Part shown: one piece after another, positions 28,464 to 37,524 of the stretch
Layout of the letters: the number at the start of each line of letters is the position of its first letter
Position numbering within the stretch: the stretch's first letter is position 1
Assembly (NCBI RefSeq): GCF_015352975.1
Contig: NZ_JACYIZ010000004.1
Span: forward strand, 124,001-188,000
DNA from: Aestuariimicrobium ganziense
GTDB lineage: Bacteria; Actinomycetota; Actinomycetes; Propionibacteriales; Propionibacteriaceae
Direction of reading: 5' to 3'
DNA length: 64,000 bases
Translations under genes and position numbers: made by a program
Notes under the pieces: model-generated
Seen by the model: the letters and a program-made list of their open reading frames with translations, nothing else
Database searches by the model: none
What the model was told of the DNA's origin: nothing

Positions 28464-29524
28464 TGCCACCGACACCTCGCACCGCGCTGTGGGTGGCACC
28501 GGTGTCGAACTTGGCCGGGGTGGCCCGCCACATCATCGACACGGCGCGCGTCGGCGTGCCCGGGTGGGACCTGGTCGTGGCAGCACCCCGGGGCCCACTG
28601 CTGGACGAGGTCAACGCGGCGGGTGGGGTGGCCGTTGCCGTCGACATTGGGGGAGGGGTCTCGACGCCGACGGCCATCCGGAACCTGCGAACCCTGGTGC
28701 GTCGGCTGAGGCCCGAGATCGTCCACACCCACCTGGCCAGGGCCGACATCCTGGCCGCGTTGGCCGCCCCCGAGCGCCGGCCCCGCTTGGTGAGCACTGA
28801 GCACCACATCTCGCCGGACCGCTACATGTTTCACCCGACCCGAGCCCGCGCGGTGGCCATGGAGACGGTGCACCGGCTCAGGCTCACCCGTTTCGACTCA
28901 CTGATCGCGGTCAGCGCCTCGACCGAGCGAGACATGCGCCGCTACTGGCGGACGCGCCGACCCATCACCGTCATCCGCAACGGGGTCGACCGACCGGCCG
29001 ACCCCCCTCAGCGTGATCCAGGGCTGCGCTTCCTGTCGTTGTCGCGGTTGTCTGCTGAGAAGAACGTCGACATGACGCTGAGGGTCTTCGCCCTCGTCCT
29101 GGCCCAGCACCCGGCGGCCACGCTGACGGTCGCGGGGTCCGGAGACGAGGCTGACAGTCTGCAGCGGCTGGCCGGTGAGCTTGGCATTGACGACTCGGTC
29201 ACCTTCCCAGGGTTCATCGACGCCCCGGCGGCGATGGCCCAGCACGACGTGATCCTGCAGCCCTCCCAGTCCGACAACCTCTCCTACACCCTGCTCGACG
29301 CGGTGGCCCAGGGCATGGGCGTGGCCGCCAGCCCGATCGGAGGCAACCCCGAGATCCTCCCCGATCGCTGCATCGGCAGCGTGGACGATGACGGCGCCTT
29401 CGCCGCGATCGCGATCGAGCAGGCTCTCGACCTGAACGCTCGTCCGGTGCTGCCCGACACCATCCCGACCGTGCGGCAGATGACCGAGCAGATCGCCGCC
29501 GTCTACGAGCAGATGGGCGTGTGA
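28463..29524 (+). CDS. GT4-family glycosyltransferase
   Basis: 353 residues, GT-B fold. The N-terminal half has VVAAPRGPLLDEV and PEIVHTHLARADILAAL; the C-terminal half has LSLSRLSAEKNVDM, VTFPGFIDAP and the nucleotide-sugar region NLSYTLLDAVAQGMGVAAS. In the usual E-x7-E motif of GT4 the first glutamate position here reads N/S (DNLSYTLLD), so donor contacts may differ. The ATG at 28463 overlaps the NeuB-like stop by one base. It has no membrane anchor and acts at the inner face of the membrane. Confidence 0.85.
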   Translation: MPPTPRTALWVAPVSNLAGVARHIIDTARVGVPGWDLVVAAPRGPLLDEVNAAGGVAVAVDIGGGVSTPTAIRNLRTLVRRLRPEIVHTHLARADILAALAAPERRPRLVSTEHHISPDRYMFHPTRARAVAMETVHRLRLTRFDSLIAVSASTERDMRRYWRTRRPITVIRNGVDRPADPPQRDPGLRFLSLSRLSAEKNVDMTLRVFALVLAQHPAATLTVAGSGDEADSLQRLAGELGIDDSVTFPGFIDAPAAMAQHDVILQPSQSDNLSYTLLDAVAQGMGVAASPIGGNPEILPDRCIGSVDDDGAFAAIAIEQALDLNARPVLPDTIPTVRQMTEQIAAVYEQMGV

Positions 29525-31683
29525 TGGGCCAGCCGATCACCTTCGCCTCGAACCAGCCCACGATGGGCGGGGGAGAGGTGATGCTGTTCGCCCTCGCCGA
29601 GGCGGCGCGTGAACTCGGCCACGACGTGACCGTGGTCGCACCGGAGTACCCGAGCGACGTGGTGGACGAGTCCAGACGACGCGGTTTCAACACCGTCGGC
29701 ATCCACGGACGAACCACCGTCGACTACCTGCGGGGTCTGCGCGCCTGGGACGGCAGCCATCGCCAAGGCCTGCTGTGGTGCAACGGACTGCGCCCCGCCC
29801 TGGCGACCGCCGGCCATCGCCATCGCATCGTCGAGTTGCACCAGCATCCGTCGGGTGCCCAGAAGCTGATGGCGCGCGTGGCTCGCCAGGGAGTGCTGCA
29901 GACCGTCGTTCCCTCTCATGACATGGCCGCGGCGATCCCGGGCACGTCGGTGCTGTGGAACTGGGTCGACGACGTGCCCCAGGCTGCCCGTCCACGCCAG
30001 CAGCCGATCCGCGTGGGCATGCTCGGCAGGCTCAGCATCGACAAGGGTGTGCTGGTGGCCTGCGAGGCGATCAGGGAACTGGAGCGGCGCACGCCCGGTC
30101 GGTACCGACTCGTCGTGGCAGGCGAGAGCCGCTTCGTCGACCCGGTTGAGGCCGAGCGGATCGATCAGGCTCTGCACGACCTGGGTGACCTGTGCGACCG
30201 GCGCGGCTGGATCGATCGTGACGAGTTCTTCGCCGACGTCGACGTCGCCGTCTTCCCCTCGGTCTGGCGCGAACCCTTCGGTCTGGTGGTGGCCGAGGCG
30301 ATGGCCGCCAAGGTGCCCTTCGTCGTCTCTGACGCAGGGGCGCTGGGCGAGGTCGCTGGCCCGGGATACCCGCTGGTCGTTCCCGCCGGCGATCCGGTCG
30401 CCCTGGCCAGCGCTGTCCAGCAGGCCACCGAGCCTGACGAGGGGCTGCTCGACGCGATGCGCGACCGCTGGAGCGAACACTTCTCCCCACGGGCCGGACG
30501 TCGACGGCTCGCCGACCTGCTCGACAGTCTCAACCGCCCGGCAGGCGGTGTGCGCCCCACCAGGGCCGAACCCCGGGTGGCGCTCGTCCACGACTACTTC
30601 ACCCAACGCGGTGGGGCCGAGCGCGTCGCGCTGACCCTCAGTCAGGCCTATCCCGAGGCTGAGCTGACCACGTCGGTCTACGCGCCCGACAGCACTTATC
30701 CGGAACTGGCGACCAGGGATGTCCACACCAGTTGGATGGACCGCATCGATGTGTTCAAGCGGAACTTCCGGCTCGGTCTCGGCCTGTACCCGGTCGCCTT
30801 CAGCACCACCGTCGCTGGACGCGACGCTGACGTGCTGATCGTCTCGACCACCGGCTTCGCCCATGGCGTGCGGACGCCGGCGAAGAAGCTGGTCTACTGC
30901 CACTCACCAGCCCGGTTCCTCTACCTGAGCGACGACTACCTCGGCCGCCCGTGGTGGCGAGCGCCGAGCGGCTGGGCACTGAAGGTCCTGAGGCCAGCCC
31001 TGGTCGCCTGGGACCAGCGTGCCGCCCGATCTGCCGACAGGTACCTGGCCAACTCCAGCGTCGTCCAGCGGCGCATCAAGCAGGTGTACGGCATCGACGC
31101 CGAAGTTGTCCATCCGCCCCACAGCATCGATCCCCAGGGTGTGACGGAGCCGCTGCCGCTGCCTGAGCATGCGGCGAGCGGCTTCCACCTGATGGTCTCG
31201 CGACTGATGCCCTACAAGAACGTCGACGTGGTGATCGAGGCCTTCCGGCAGATGCCCGAGCGGCACCTGGTGATCATCGGGCGCGGCCCGCTGGGCGCCA
31301 CGCTCCGACGCAACCTTCCCGCCAACGTGACCATGCTCGAGGGAATCTCGGACGCCCAACTGCGCTGGGCCTACACCCACGCCATCGCGGTGATAGCCCC
31401 CAGCCACGAGGACTTCGGCCTCACGCCGGTCGAGGGGTTCGCCTTCGGCACGCCGACGCTCGCCCTGCGTGCCGGTGGCTACCTCGACACCGTGGTTGAG
31501 GGTGTGAGTGGGTGGTTCTTCGATCGTGCCACGCCGGCTGAGGTCAGGGCAGCAGTCGAGAGGCTCGACGGCGAGCCACTGTCGGAGCAGACGGTGAGAG
31601 AGCACGCCGAGCAGTTCTCGCCCGCTGCCTTCCGCGCGGCGATCCAGCGCCACGTCGACGACCTCGCCGGAGTCGGCCAGTGA
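29524..31683 (+). CDS. Tandem fusion of two GT4-family glycosyltransferases
   Basis: 719 residues made of two complete GT-B enzymes. The first (1-345) ends with FPSVWREPFGLVVAEAMAAKVP, an E-x7-E motif. The second (350-719) starts anew with RVALVHDYFTQRGGAERVAL, contains KKLVYCHSPARFLYLSDDYLG, VSRLMPYKNVDVVIEAF and APSHEDFGLTPVEGFAFGTP, the WbaZ/mannosyltransferase-like pattern. A short linker with SLNRPAGGVRPTR joins them. The protein probably adds two successive sugars to the repeat unit. ATG 29524 overlaps the preceding stop by one base (a GTG three bases earlier is possible). No loss of catalytic residues is apparent in either half. Confidence 0.86.
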   Translation: MGQPITFASNQPTMGGGEVMLFALAEAARELGHDVTVVAPEYPSDVVDESRRRGFNTVGIHGRTTVDYLRGLRAWDGSHRQGLLWCNGLRPALATAGHRHRIVELHQHPSGAQKLMARVARQGVLQTVVPSHDMAAAIPGTSVLWNWVDDVPQAARPRQQPIRVGMLGRLSIDKGVLVACEAIRELERRTPGRYRLVVAGESRFVDPVEAERIDQALHDLGDLCDRRGWIDRDEFFADVDVAVFPSVWREPFGLVVAEAMAAKVPFVVSDAGALGEVAGPGYPLVVPAGDPVALASAVQQATEPDEGLLDAMRDRWSEHFSPRAGRRRLADLLDSLNRPAGGVRPTRAEPRVALVHDYFTQRGGAERVALTLSQAYPEAELTTSVYAPDSTYPELATRDVHTSWMDRIDVFKRNFRLGLGLYPVAFSTTVAGRDADVLIVSTTGFAHGVRTPAKKLVYCHSPARFLYLSDDYLGRPWWRAPSGWALKVLRPALVAWDQRAARSADRYLANSSVVQRRIKQVYGIDAEVVHPPHSIDPQGVTEPLPLPEHAASGFHLMVSRLMPYKNVDVVIEAFRQMPERHLVIIGRGPLGATLRRNLPANVTMLEGISDAQLRWAYTHAIAVIAPSHEDFGLTPVEGFAFGTPTLALRAGGYLDTVVEGVSGWFFDRATPAEVRAAVERLDGEPLSEQTVREHAEQFSPAAFRAAIQRHVDDLAGVGQ

Positions 31684-32600
31684 GGGCCACCCTGGTGATC
31701 CCCAGCCGAGGGGGGCGTGAGCGTCTGCCGCGTCTGATGCAGGCGCTCAGCAGTCAGAGCCACGCCGACTGGGACGCGGTCGTCGTGCTCGACGGTGACA
31801 TCGACGGCAGTCGTGCCGTGCTCGAGGAGTTCGATGAGTTGCCCCTGACTCTGATCGAGTTCCCCGACAACCGAGGACGAGTGGCTGCCCTCAACGCCGG
31901 GTTCGCTGCGGCGACCGGTGACGTGCTGATTCGCTGCGACGACGACTTTGAACCCGGCCCGGGGCACGTGGCGGCACACCTGGCCGCGCACGCGGCTGGT
32001 GAACCGGTTGGAGCGGTGGGCCTGCCGCTCAACATCGCTCCCGACAACGCCTACATGCGGGCCTACGGCAGCCATGCCGACCGTTCGTTCCGCAACCACG
32101 CCTACGGACTGCCCGCCGACCAGCGCTGGCGGCTGTGGGGTGGGAATGTGTCGGTGACCCGCGCCACCTTCGACCAGGTCGGCGGCTACGACGCCACCTA
32201 CCAGGGGTATGGCTGGGAGGATGTCGACTTCGGTCACCGTCTGCACCAACTCGGGGTGCCGATCGTGCTGGTCTCCGACGCCGAGGTCTTGCACCACATG
32301 GCGTCGGTCACCTGTGAGATCAGGGCGTTGCGGGGTTACGACTCCGGACGGGCCCGCCGCACCTTCGACACGCTCCATGGCGCCGGGACCAGTGGCGACA
32401 CGGCCCCCAGCATGCGCAGCCCGTGGAACGTGTTGGTCGGGGCCACGGCGCGAGTCCTGAGTCGGAGCGGGGTCGAGCGACTGGGACGAGCGGTCGACCT
32501 GGCCCTACCCGTGTTGCCACGACCGATCGGGCGCAAGGCCGTCGCCTGGGTGGTGGAGTCGGCGGTGTGGGCGGGTTACCTGGGCTCGGCCCACCAGTAG
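31680..32600 (+). CDS. GT2-family glycosyltransferase
   Basis: 306 residues, GT-A fold. LVIPSRGGRERLPRLMQAL opens the domain; the metal-binding motif is in LIRCDDDFEPG; the acceptor/base region is GWEDVDFGHRLHQLG, the ED motif of GT2 enzymes. The last 60 residues are hydrophobic-amphipathic and may associate with the membrane. Its GTG (GTGA) overlaps the preceding stop by four bases. Its 3 prime end overlaps the convergent PIG-L gene by 25 bp, so the operon probably stops here. Confidence 0.88.
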   Translation: MRATLVIPSRGGRERLPRLMQALSSQSHADWDAVVVLDGDIDGSRAVLEEFDELPLTLIEFPDNRGRVAALNAGFAAATGDVLIRCDDDFEPGPGHVAAHLAAHAAGEPVGAVGLPLNIAPDNAYMRAYGSHADRSFRNHAYGLPADQRWRLWGGNVSVTRATFDQVGGYDATYQGYGWEDVDFGHRLHQLGVPIVLVSDAEVLHHMASVTCEIRALRGYDSGRARRTFDTLHGAGTSGDTAPSMRSPWNVLVGATARVLSRSGVERLGRAVDLALPVLPRPIGRKAVAWVVESAVWAGYLGSAHQ

Positions 32601-33502
32601 CGCTCGGTGACGGGAAGGGTGTCGGCCTGTTCGAGGCGCCGCTGCACAGGATCCATCACGACCAGTTGGGTCCGGTAGTGGGCCAGCAGTCGCGCCTTGC
32701 GCGCTCGGTCGACCGGGACATCGGCGCTCTCGAGCCGGACCCCCAGACGGGTCGAGGTGGTGGCTGCCTGCTCGTCACCGCGCCGCGACCACAGATAGGG
32801 CAACTCCTCGTAGAACGCGATCCGCACTCCGGGATCGCTGCGATAGCGCTCGACCACCAGATCACGCAGCACCAGGTGGTCTTCATTGGCCAGCATTCCG
32901 CGGCGTTGGGCCCTGCGGCGTCGACGGACGTACAGCCGATGCAGCACCTGCTGGGCGAGTCGCCTCAGCTGACTGGGCGAGCTGCTCTGGACGGGGACGC
33001 AGGTGTGGGCTGCTGCAGCTGGCGGTGAGCTGGCCGGGACCTGGGCTGTCTGGTCTCCCCGAAACCTGCTGAGCATCGAGCGCGTTCGTTCGACGAGCCC
33101 CTCGGGCATCTGTCCACCGGCGCCGATCGGCAACCAGATCACTGCTCTTGGGTGGTCCGCCACCCAGACGTCCACGCTGTGGGTCACGGACTCGATGTCC
33201 TTCGCTCGTACGGACGGTGTGACGTAGGCCCGCTCGAGGGCGTCAAGCTGGTGAGTGGTCACTCCGACGCTGGCGAAGGCCTCGACGTCCTCGGCGCGTC
33301 GGTCACGCATGAGCGCTTGGGCATCGTCGTAGCCGCATCGTCGGTCCCACTCCGTCGCGGTTGGCGAGGTTGGCACGCCGGCAAAAACGGTCCAGACCTC
33401 AGGGTCGACGGCACACACCAGCTCCGAAGCGCTGAACAGCGCGTCGTCCAAGTGGGGTGACAGCAGCAGGTGGTGCTCAGCCACGGGAAAGGGGTGCTCC
33501 AC
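32576..33502 (-). CDS. PIG-L/LmbE-family deacetylase of the polysaccharide cluster
   Basis: 308 residues. The zinc-binding motif HLLLSPHLDDALFSA (H-x-DD) near residue 17 is typical of PIG-L deacetylases; a later PIGAGGQMPEG takes the position of the second conserved block, though the usual HxDH-type third zinc ligand is not obvious. The middle (about 160-200) is an Arg-rich insertion with RRRRRAQRR. Such enzymes remove N-acetyl groups from sugars. In this cluster it could trim an N-acetyl group of a precursor or of the polymer. Expression is on its own promoter, a TAGGGT box 7 nt before the GTG. The overlap with the glycosyltransferase is convergent. Confidence 0.78.
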   Translation of the reverse strand: MEHPFPVAEHHLLLSPHLDDALFSASELVCAVDPEVWTVFAGVPTSPTATEWDRRCGYDDAQALMRDRRAEDVEAFASVGVTTHQLDALERAYVTPSVRAKDIESVTHSVDVWVADHPRAVIWLPIGAGGQMPEGLVERTRSMLSRFRGDQTAQVPASSPPAAAAHTCVPVQSSSPSQLRRLAQQVLHRLYVRRRRRAQRRGMLANEDHLVLRDLVVERYRSDPGVRIAFYEELPYLWSRRGDEQAATTSTRLGVRLESADVPVDRARKARLLAHYRTQLVVMDPVQRRLEQADTLPVTERYWWAEPR

Positions 33503-33509
33503 AGTCGAA

Positions 33510-33515
33510 ACCCTA
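33510..33515 (-). promoter_or_regulatory. -10 box of a leaderless promoter (PIG-L gene)
   Basis: Minus-strand TAGGGT, spacer TTCGACT, then the GTG at 33502. No ribosome-binding sequence is seen. Confidence 0.5.
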
Positions 33516-33570
33516 GTTCAGCTCCCCTGTGGCAGGATGGGCCTCTGTCAGGGGGAAGCGGGGAGGTCGC

Positions 33571-34506
33571 ATGGGCGAGGCGGGTGTGACCGTCATCATC
33601 CCTTGCCACAACGCTGCCGACACGATCGGGCTGCAATTGGAGGCGTTGGCCAGGCAGGTCGACGTGCCCGACTACGAGGTCGTCGTCGTCGACAACAACT
33701 CCAGCGATGACCTCGGCCCCGTGATCGACCACTGGACGCCGCGTCTGCCCAGCCTGCGCGTGGTTCCCGCGCGCGAGCACCAGGGGGTCTCCTACGCCCG
33801 CAACGTGGGCATTCGCGAGGCGCGCTTCGACCACATCGCCATCTGCGACGCCGACGACGTCGTCAGCCAGTACTGGCTGCGTGACCTGTGGCGCTGTCTG
33901 GCCGACCACGACGTGGTGTCGGGCTCGGCCGCAGACATGTCTGCCGAGGTCTTCACCACGGTCGACGAGGTCTGGCAGCGCATCGACGGTCAGGGCACGA
34001 ACTATGTCGCGCCGCCCCCACCGACGGCCAATGAGGTGTACCCGGTGATGATGGGCGGCAACTGCGCGATGCTCACCGCCGTCGCGCGGGACCTACGTGG
34101 GTTCGACCAGTCATACCGACGTGGCTCGGACGACGGCGACTTCGCCATGCGACTGAACGAGGCTGGCATCGCCATCGCCCATTCCCCGGTCGCGCGGATC
34201 GCCTACCGCGACCGGGCCACGCCCGCGCAGACGCTGCGCATGGGCTACCACCGCGGTTTCATGCACACACGCCAGTGCGCGAGGTTCGGCGCGTGGAGCA
34301 GGTCTCCCCACCTGCGCGGTGCTTGGCCCTTGAACCCGGTACGCAGCCTCGTCGCCGGGGTTCTGATGCTGCTGGGAGCCAAGGCGCGCGACTGGAACGC
34401 GGTTGCCTCACGGCTCGGCACGTCGAGCGGACTGCTCGTGGGCTGGGTTCAGCATCGGCTCCTGGGCCGAGTTCCTGCCCGTCAGCTGGGCGTGGGGTTG
34501 GACTGA
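33571..34506 (+). CDS. GT2-family glycosyltransferase
   Basis: 311 residues. TVIIPCHNAADTIGLQLEAL and VVVDNNSSDD form the nucleotide-binding part; HIAICDADDVV is the DxD site; GGNCAMLTAVARDLRGFD and GSDDGDFAMRLNEAG make up the acceptor side. ATG 33571 follows GGGGAGG. It opens a plus-strand unit that continues with the ABC transporter and three more glycosyltransferases through 39628. It is clearly related to the product at 38723 (similar opening and C-terminal helix-rich end), so the two are probably paralogues within the cluster. Confidence 0.88.
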   Translation: MGEAGVTVIIPCHNAADTIGLQLEALARQVDVPDYEVVVVDNNSSDDLGPVIDHWTPRLPSLRVVPAREHQGVSYARNVGIREARFDHIAICDADDVVSQYWLRDLWRCLADHDVVSGSAADMSAEVFTTVDEVWQRIDGQGTNYVAPPPPTANEVYPVMMGGNCAMLTAVARDLRGFDQSYRRGSDDGDFAMRLNEAGIAIAHSPVARIAYRDRATPAQTLRMGYHRGFMHTRQCARFGAWSRSPHLRGAWPLNPVRSLVAGVLMLLGAKARDWNAVASRLGTSSGLLVGWVQHRLLGRVPARQLGVGLD

Positions 34507-34508
34507 CC

Positions 34509-36341
34509 ATGCGGGCTGACGTCATCACCGTCTTGCGATCATGGGCGCCCGAGGATCGGCGCCGCCAAGTACTCCTTGTCCTGGTCCAGCTGCTTGCGTC
34601 CTTCTTCGACCTCGTTGGTTTGGCTGCGCTGTTCCCCCTGATGCAGGTGCTGACGGGCGAAGACCTCAGCAGTGGCTACCTCGGCAAGATTTGGTCGTTG
34701 CTGGGTGAGCCAAGCCGACAGGTCCTGGTGCTGGAACTCGCCGCAGGCGTCATGTTGGCCTTCTTGACCAAGGCGTTGTTCTCTCTTCGCCTGCAGTGGT
34801 GGAGCCTGGGCTTCAACAACCGGATGATCGCCCAGACCCAGCAGAAGCTGCTCCAGCACTTCCTGGCTGAGGACTACCTGGCCCACAGGCGCCGAAACAC
34901 GGCCGAGATCGCCAGGGCGCTCGGGCAGTCGGTTTCCGACGGAGTCGGACGGGTGATCGGAGGCCTTGCCTCTCTGGCAACCCAGGTGCTGTCGGTGCTG
35001 GTCATCATCTCTCTGCTCCTGGTGACGATGCCGGTACCCACTCTGGTTGCCATCGTCTACTTCGCGATCACGATGCTGCTGATTGACCGCCTGCTGGTGA
35101 ACCCGAACAAGTCGGCCGGGCTGCTCGCGAACCAGGCGGGTGCACGGTTGAGCAAGGCGATGCTGCAGGCTGTTGGCGCCTTCCGCGAGGTCAAGATGCA
35201 CCGGGCCGAGGGGCACTTCCTGCACCGGTACGCTGACGCCAACAAGCAGGTGCAAGCGACGTCGAGACGGGTGAACTTCCTCGCCCAGGTGCCCAAGCAG
35301 GTGCTCGAGGTCGTCACCATCTGGGGCATGGCGATCCTGCTGATCGTGATCTCACTCACCGCCAGTGACCCGGGCGCGATGATGCCGTCCCTGACGCTCT
35401 TCGTGGCCGCCGCCATGAAGATCCTCCCCACACTGAGCGGCATGTCGGCCACGATCGGCAACGTGAACTACGGACGGGCAGGGTTGGCCATCACCGCCGA
35501 CCTGTTGCGCCAGCCACTGCAGCGTCTGGCACCTGAGTCATCGCCGGAAGGTTCGACCGCCCGCGCTGGATCCCTGGAGGTCGATGATGTGACCTTCAGC
35601 TACCCCGATGGGCATACCCCGGTGTTGAACGGGGTCAGCCTCAATGTGCCTGCTGGCACCTCACTGGCGATCGTCGGGTCCAGCGGCGCCGGAAAGACCA
35701 CGCTGGTTGACATCATCCTGGGATTGATCGAACCCACGACCGGTAACGTCCGCTACGGCGGCACACCGATCACAGACTTCGAGTGGAGCCAGATGCTGGC
35801 CTACGTCCCCCAGGACGTCTACATCCTTGATGAGAGCATCCTGGAGAACGTTGCCTTCGGCGTCGAGCCCGACCAGGCCGATGAGGCGCGCGTCTGGGAC
35901 GCACTGAGGGCCGTGCAGATGGACTCCTTGGTCAGGGACTTGCCTCGAAGACTGCATTCGGGCATCGGCGAGCGAGGTTCGCGCCTGTCCGGCGGTCAAC
36001 GGCAACGCCTCGGGATCGCCCGAGCTCTGTACCGTGCCCCGAACGTCCTCGTGCTGGACGAGGCCACGTCAGCGCTTGACAACGAGACGGAGCATCATGT
36101 GGCCAAAGCCGTCGAGGCGCTGCGCGGTCGTGTCACCACCTTGATCGTGGCGCATCGACTCTCGACGGTGCGTAGCGTCGACCAGCTTGTCTTCCTCGAG
36201 GATGGGCGGGTCAGCGCGAGCGGTACCTTCGCCGAGGTCAGGGAGCAGTCGGCCGCCTTCAACCGGTTGGTCGAGCTGGGCTCTCTGGATGCACCCGCCC
36301 AAGCTGGCTCCGAAGTGCAGGCAGACGATGTCAACTCCTGA
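34509..36341 (+). CDS. ABC transporter, fused permease/ATPase (lipid-linked oligosaccharide flippase type)
   Basis: 610 residues. Six-helix permease domain (20-325) and one nucleotide-binding domain (355-590): Walker A GSSGAGKTT, Q loop YVPQDVYILDESI, signature LSGGQRQRLG, Walker B VLVLDEATSAL, and the H-loop AHRLST. Overall it resembles PglK/MsbA-type half transporters that flip lipid-linked glycans. Its place between glycosyltransferase genes supports export of the repeat unit. It starts two bases after the preceding stop, and a longer open frame inside that gene is rejected. The start of the next gene overlaps its 3 prime end by 14 bp. A homodimer is expected. Confidence 0.9.
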   Translation: MRADVITVLRSWAPEDRRRQVLLVLVQLLASFFDLVGLAALFPLMQVLTGEDLSSGYLGKIWSLLGEPSRQVLVLELAAGVMLAFLTKALFSLRLQWWSLGFNNRMIAQTQQKLLQHFLAEDYLAHRRRNTAEIARALGQSVSDGVGRVIGGLASLATQVLSVLVIISLLLVTMPVPTLVAIVYFAITMLLIDRLLVNPNKSAGLLANQAGARLSKAMLQAVGAFREVKMHRAEGHFLHRYADANKQVQATSRRVNFLAQVPKQVLEVVTIWGMAILLIVISLTASDPGAMMPSLTLFVAAAMKILPTLSGMSATIGNVNYGRAGLAITADLLRQPLQRLAPESSPEGSTARAGSLEVDDVTFSYPDGHTPVLNGVSLNVPAGTSLAIVGSSGAGKTTLVDIILGLIEPTTGNVRYGGTPITDFEWSQMLAYVPQDVYILDESILENVAFGVEPDQADEARVWDALRAVQMDSLVRDLPRRLHSGIGERGSRLSGGQRQRLGIARALYRAPNVLVLDEATSALDNETEHHVAKAVEALRGRVTTLIVAHRLSTVRSVDQLVFLEDGRVSASGTFAEVREQSAAFNRLVELGSLDAPAQAGSEVQADDVNS

Positions 36342-37524
36342 GGGCTCCACGGTCGAGCGTCGGATCCTGTTCATCTGCCCACGCACCCCTGAGATGAGCG
36401 GGGGGTCGACGGCGGTGGGCAACCTTTCGCGCGGCCTGCAAGGCCGTGGGTTGTCCGTGCGTCATGTCTCTTTGAGGCCCGGCACTGCCGAGCCCGTCTT
36501 TCCCACGTGGGTGCTCTTTCCTTGGAAGTTCCTCGACGACCGCCCGTTGTTGCGCGGCGCGGGGGTTCGTGGGCTGCTGCGGGCGCCGCTGTGGCCCATG
36601 AAGCGCGTGCTGCGCCGCGTTCGGCAGCGCCGACTTCGTCGCCTGGTTGAGGGCATGGGTGCCGATGACGTGGTGGTGTGCAGCCACGTCATTGCCCGGC
36701 AGGCGCTGGCCGAGACCGGCTACACGGCCAAGCACAATGGGCCCCTGCTGATTGGGCAGCACCACTCATCATTCGCCAGCCTGCACCACGAACCGTGGCT
36801 GGCAGGTCTGATCCGACCTGCCTTCGCCGCCGATGACTGCTTCGTCTGTCTCACGGACGAGGACGCGACCCGGTTCCGCGAAGTGATGGACGTGCCGGTG
36901 CGCGCCATCCCCAATGCGCTGTTCAGCGAGATGCCACGATCGAACCTTGAGAGCCGAACAGTGGTGGCGCTCTCGCGATTCTCTGCAGAAAAGCAACTCG
37001 ACGTGCTGATTGCTGCCTTCGCCGACGCCACCCGCGACCCGGAGCTGCGGGGATGGCGACTTCACCTCTACGGCGATGGGCCTGAAGCTGATTTCCTGCG
37101 GTCCACCATCGCTGACCTTGGGGCAGAGGACAGGATCGAGCTGTTGCCTCCCACGGCCGACTCTGCCGCGGTGTTGGCTGGTGCCGCTCTGCATGCCATG
37201 AGCTCGCTCTACGAGGGCTTCCCGATGTCACTGCTCGAGGCGTCCAGTGCCGGTGTTGCGAGCATCGTCTTCGACTGCTCGGCGGGCGTCCGTGATCTGG
37301 TGCCGTCGGACGCCGGTGTGCTGGTGCCAGCTGGTGACGTACCTGCGTTCACCCAGGCACTGCGCGACGCCATGGGCGATCGTGACCACCGCGTGCGGAT
37401 GGGCCAGGCCGCTCGTCGGCATGCCGACTCCTACCGGCACACGGCCATCACGCCACGATGGCTCGCACTCTTCGACGAGCTGGGCGAGCGGCGCAGAGAG
37501 TCAAACGAGTCAGGGCAGTCATGA
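36328..37524 (+). CDS. GT4-family glycosyltransferase
   Basis: 398 residues, GT-B fold. RRILFICPRTPEMSGGSTAVG is split over the first loop; VALSRFSAEKQLDVLIAAFADA marks the second domain; MSSLYEGFPMSLLEASSAGVAS is the donor-binding E-x7-E region. ATG 36328 lies within the end of the ABC transporter gene and is coupled to it. A basic segment (MKRVLRRVRQRRLRRL) could bind the membrane. Role: transfer of one sugar to the lipid-linked oligosaccharide. Confidence 0.88.
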   Translation: MSTPEGSTVERRILFICPRTPEMSGGSTAVGNLSRGLQGRGLSVRHVSLRPGTAEPVFPTWVLFPWKFLDDRPLLRGAGVRGLLRAPLWPMKRVLRRVRQRRLRRLVEGMGADDVVVCSHVIARQALAETGYTAKHNGPLLIGQHHSSFASLHHEPWLAGLIRPAFAADDCFVCLTDEDATRFREVMDVPVRAIPNALFSEMPRSNLESRTVVALSRFSAEKQLDVLIAAFADATRDPELRGWRLHLYGDGPEADFLRSTIADLGAEDRIELLPPTADSAAVLAGAALHAMSSLYEGFPMSLLEASSAGVASIVFDCSAGVRDLVPSDAGVLVPAGDVPAFTQALRDAMGDRDHRVRMGQAARRHADSYRHTAITPRWLALFDELGERRRESNESGQS

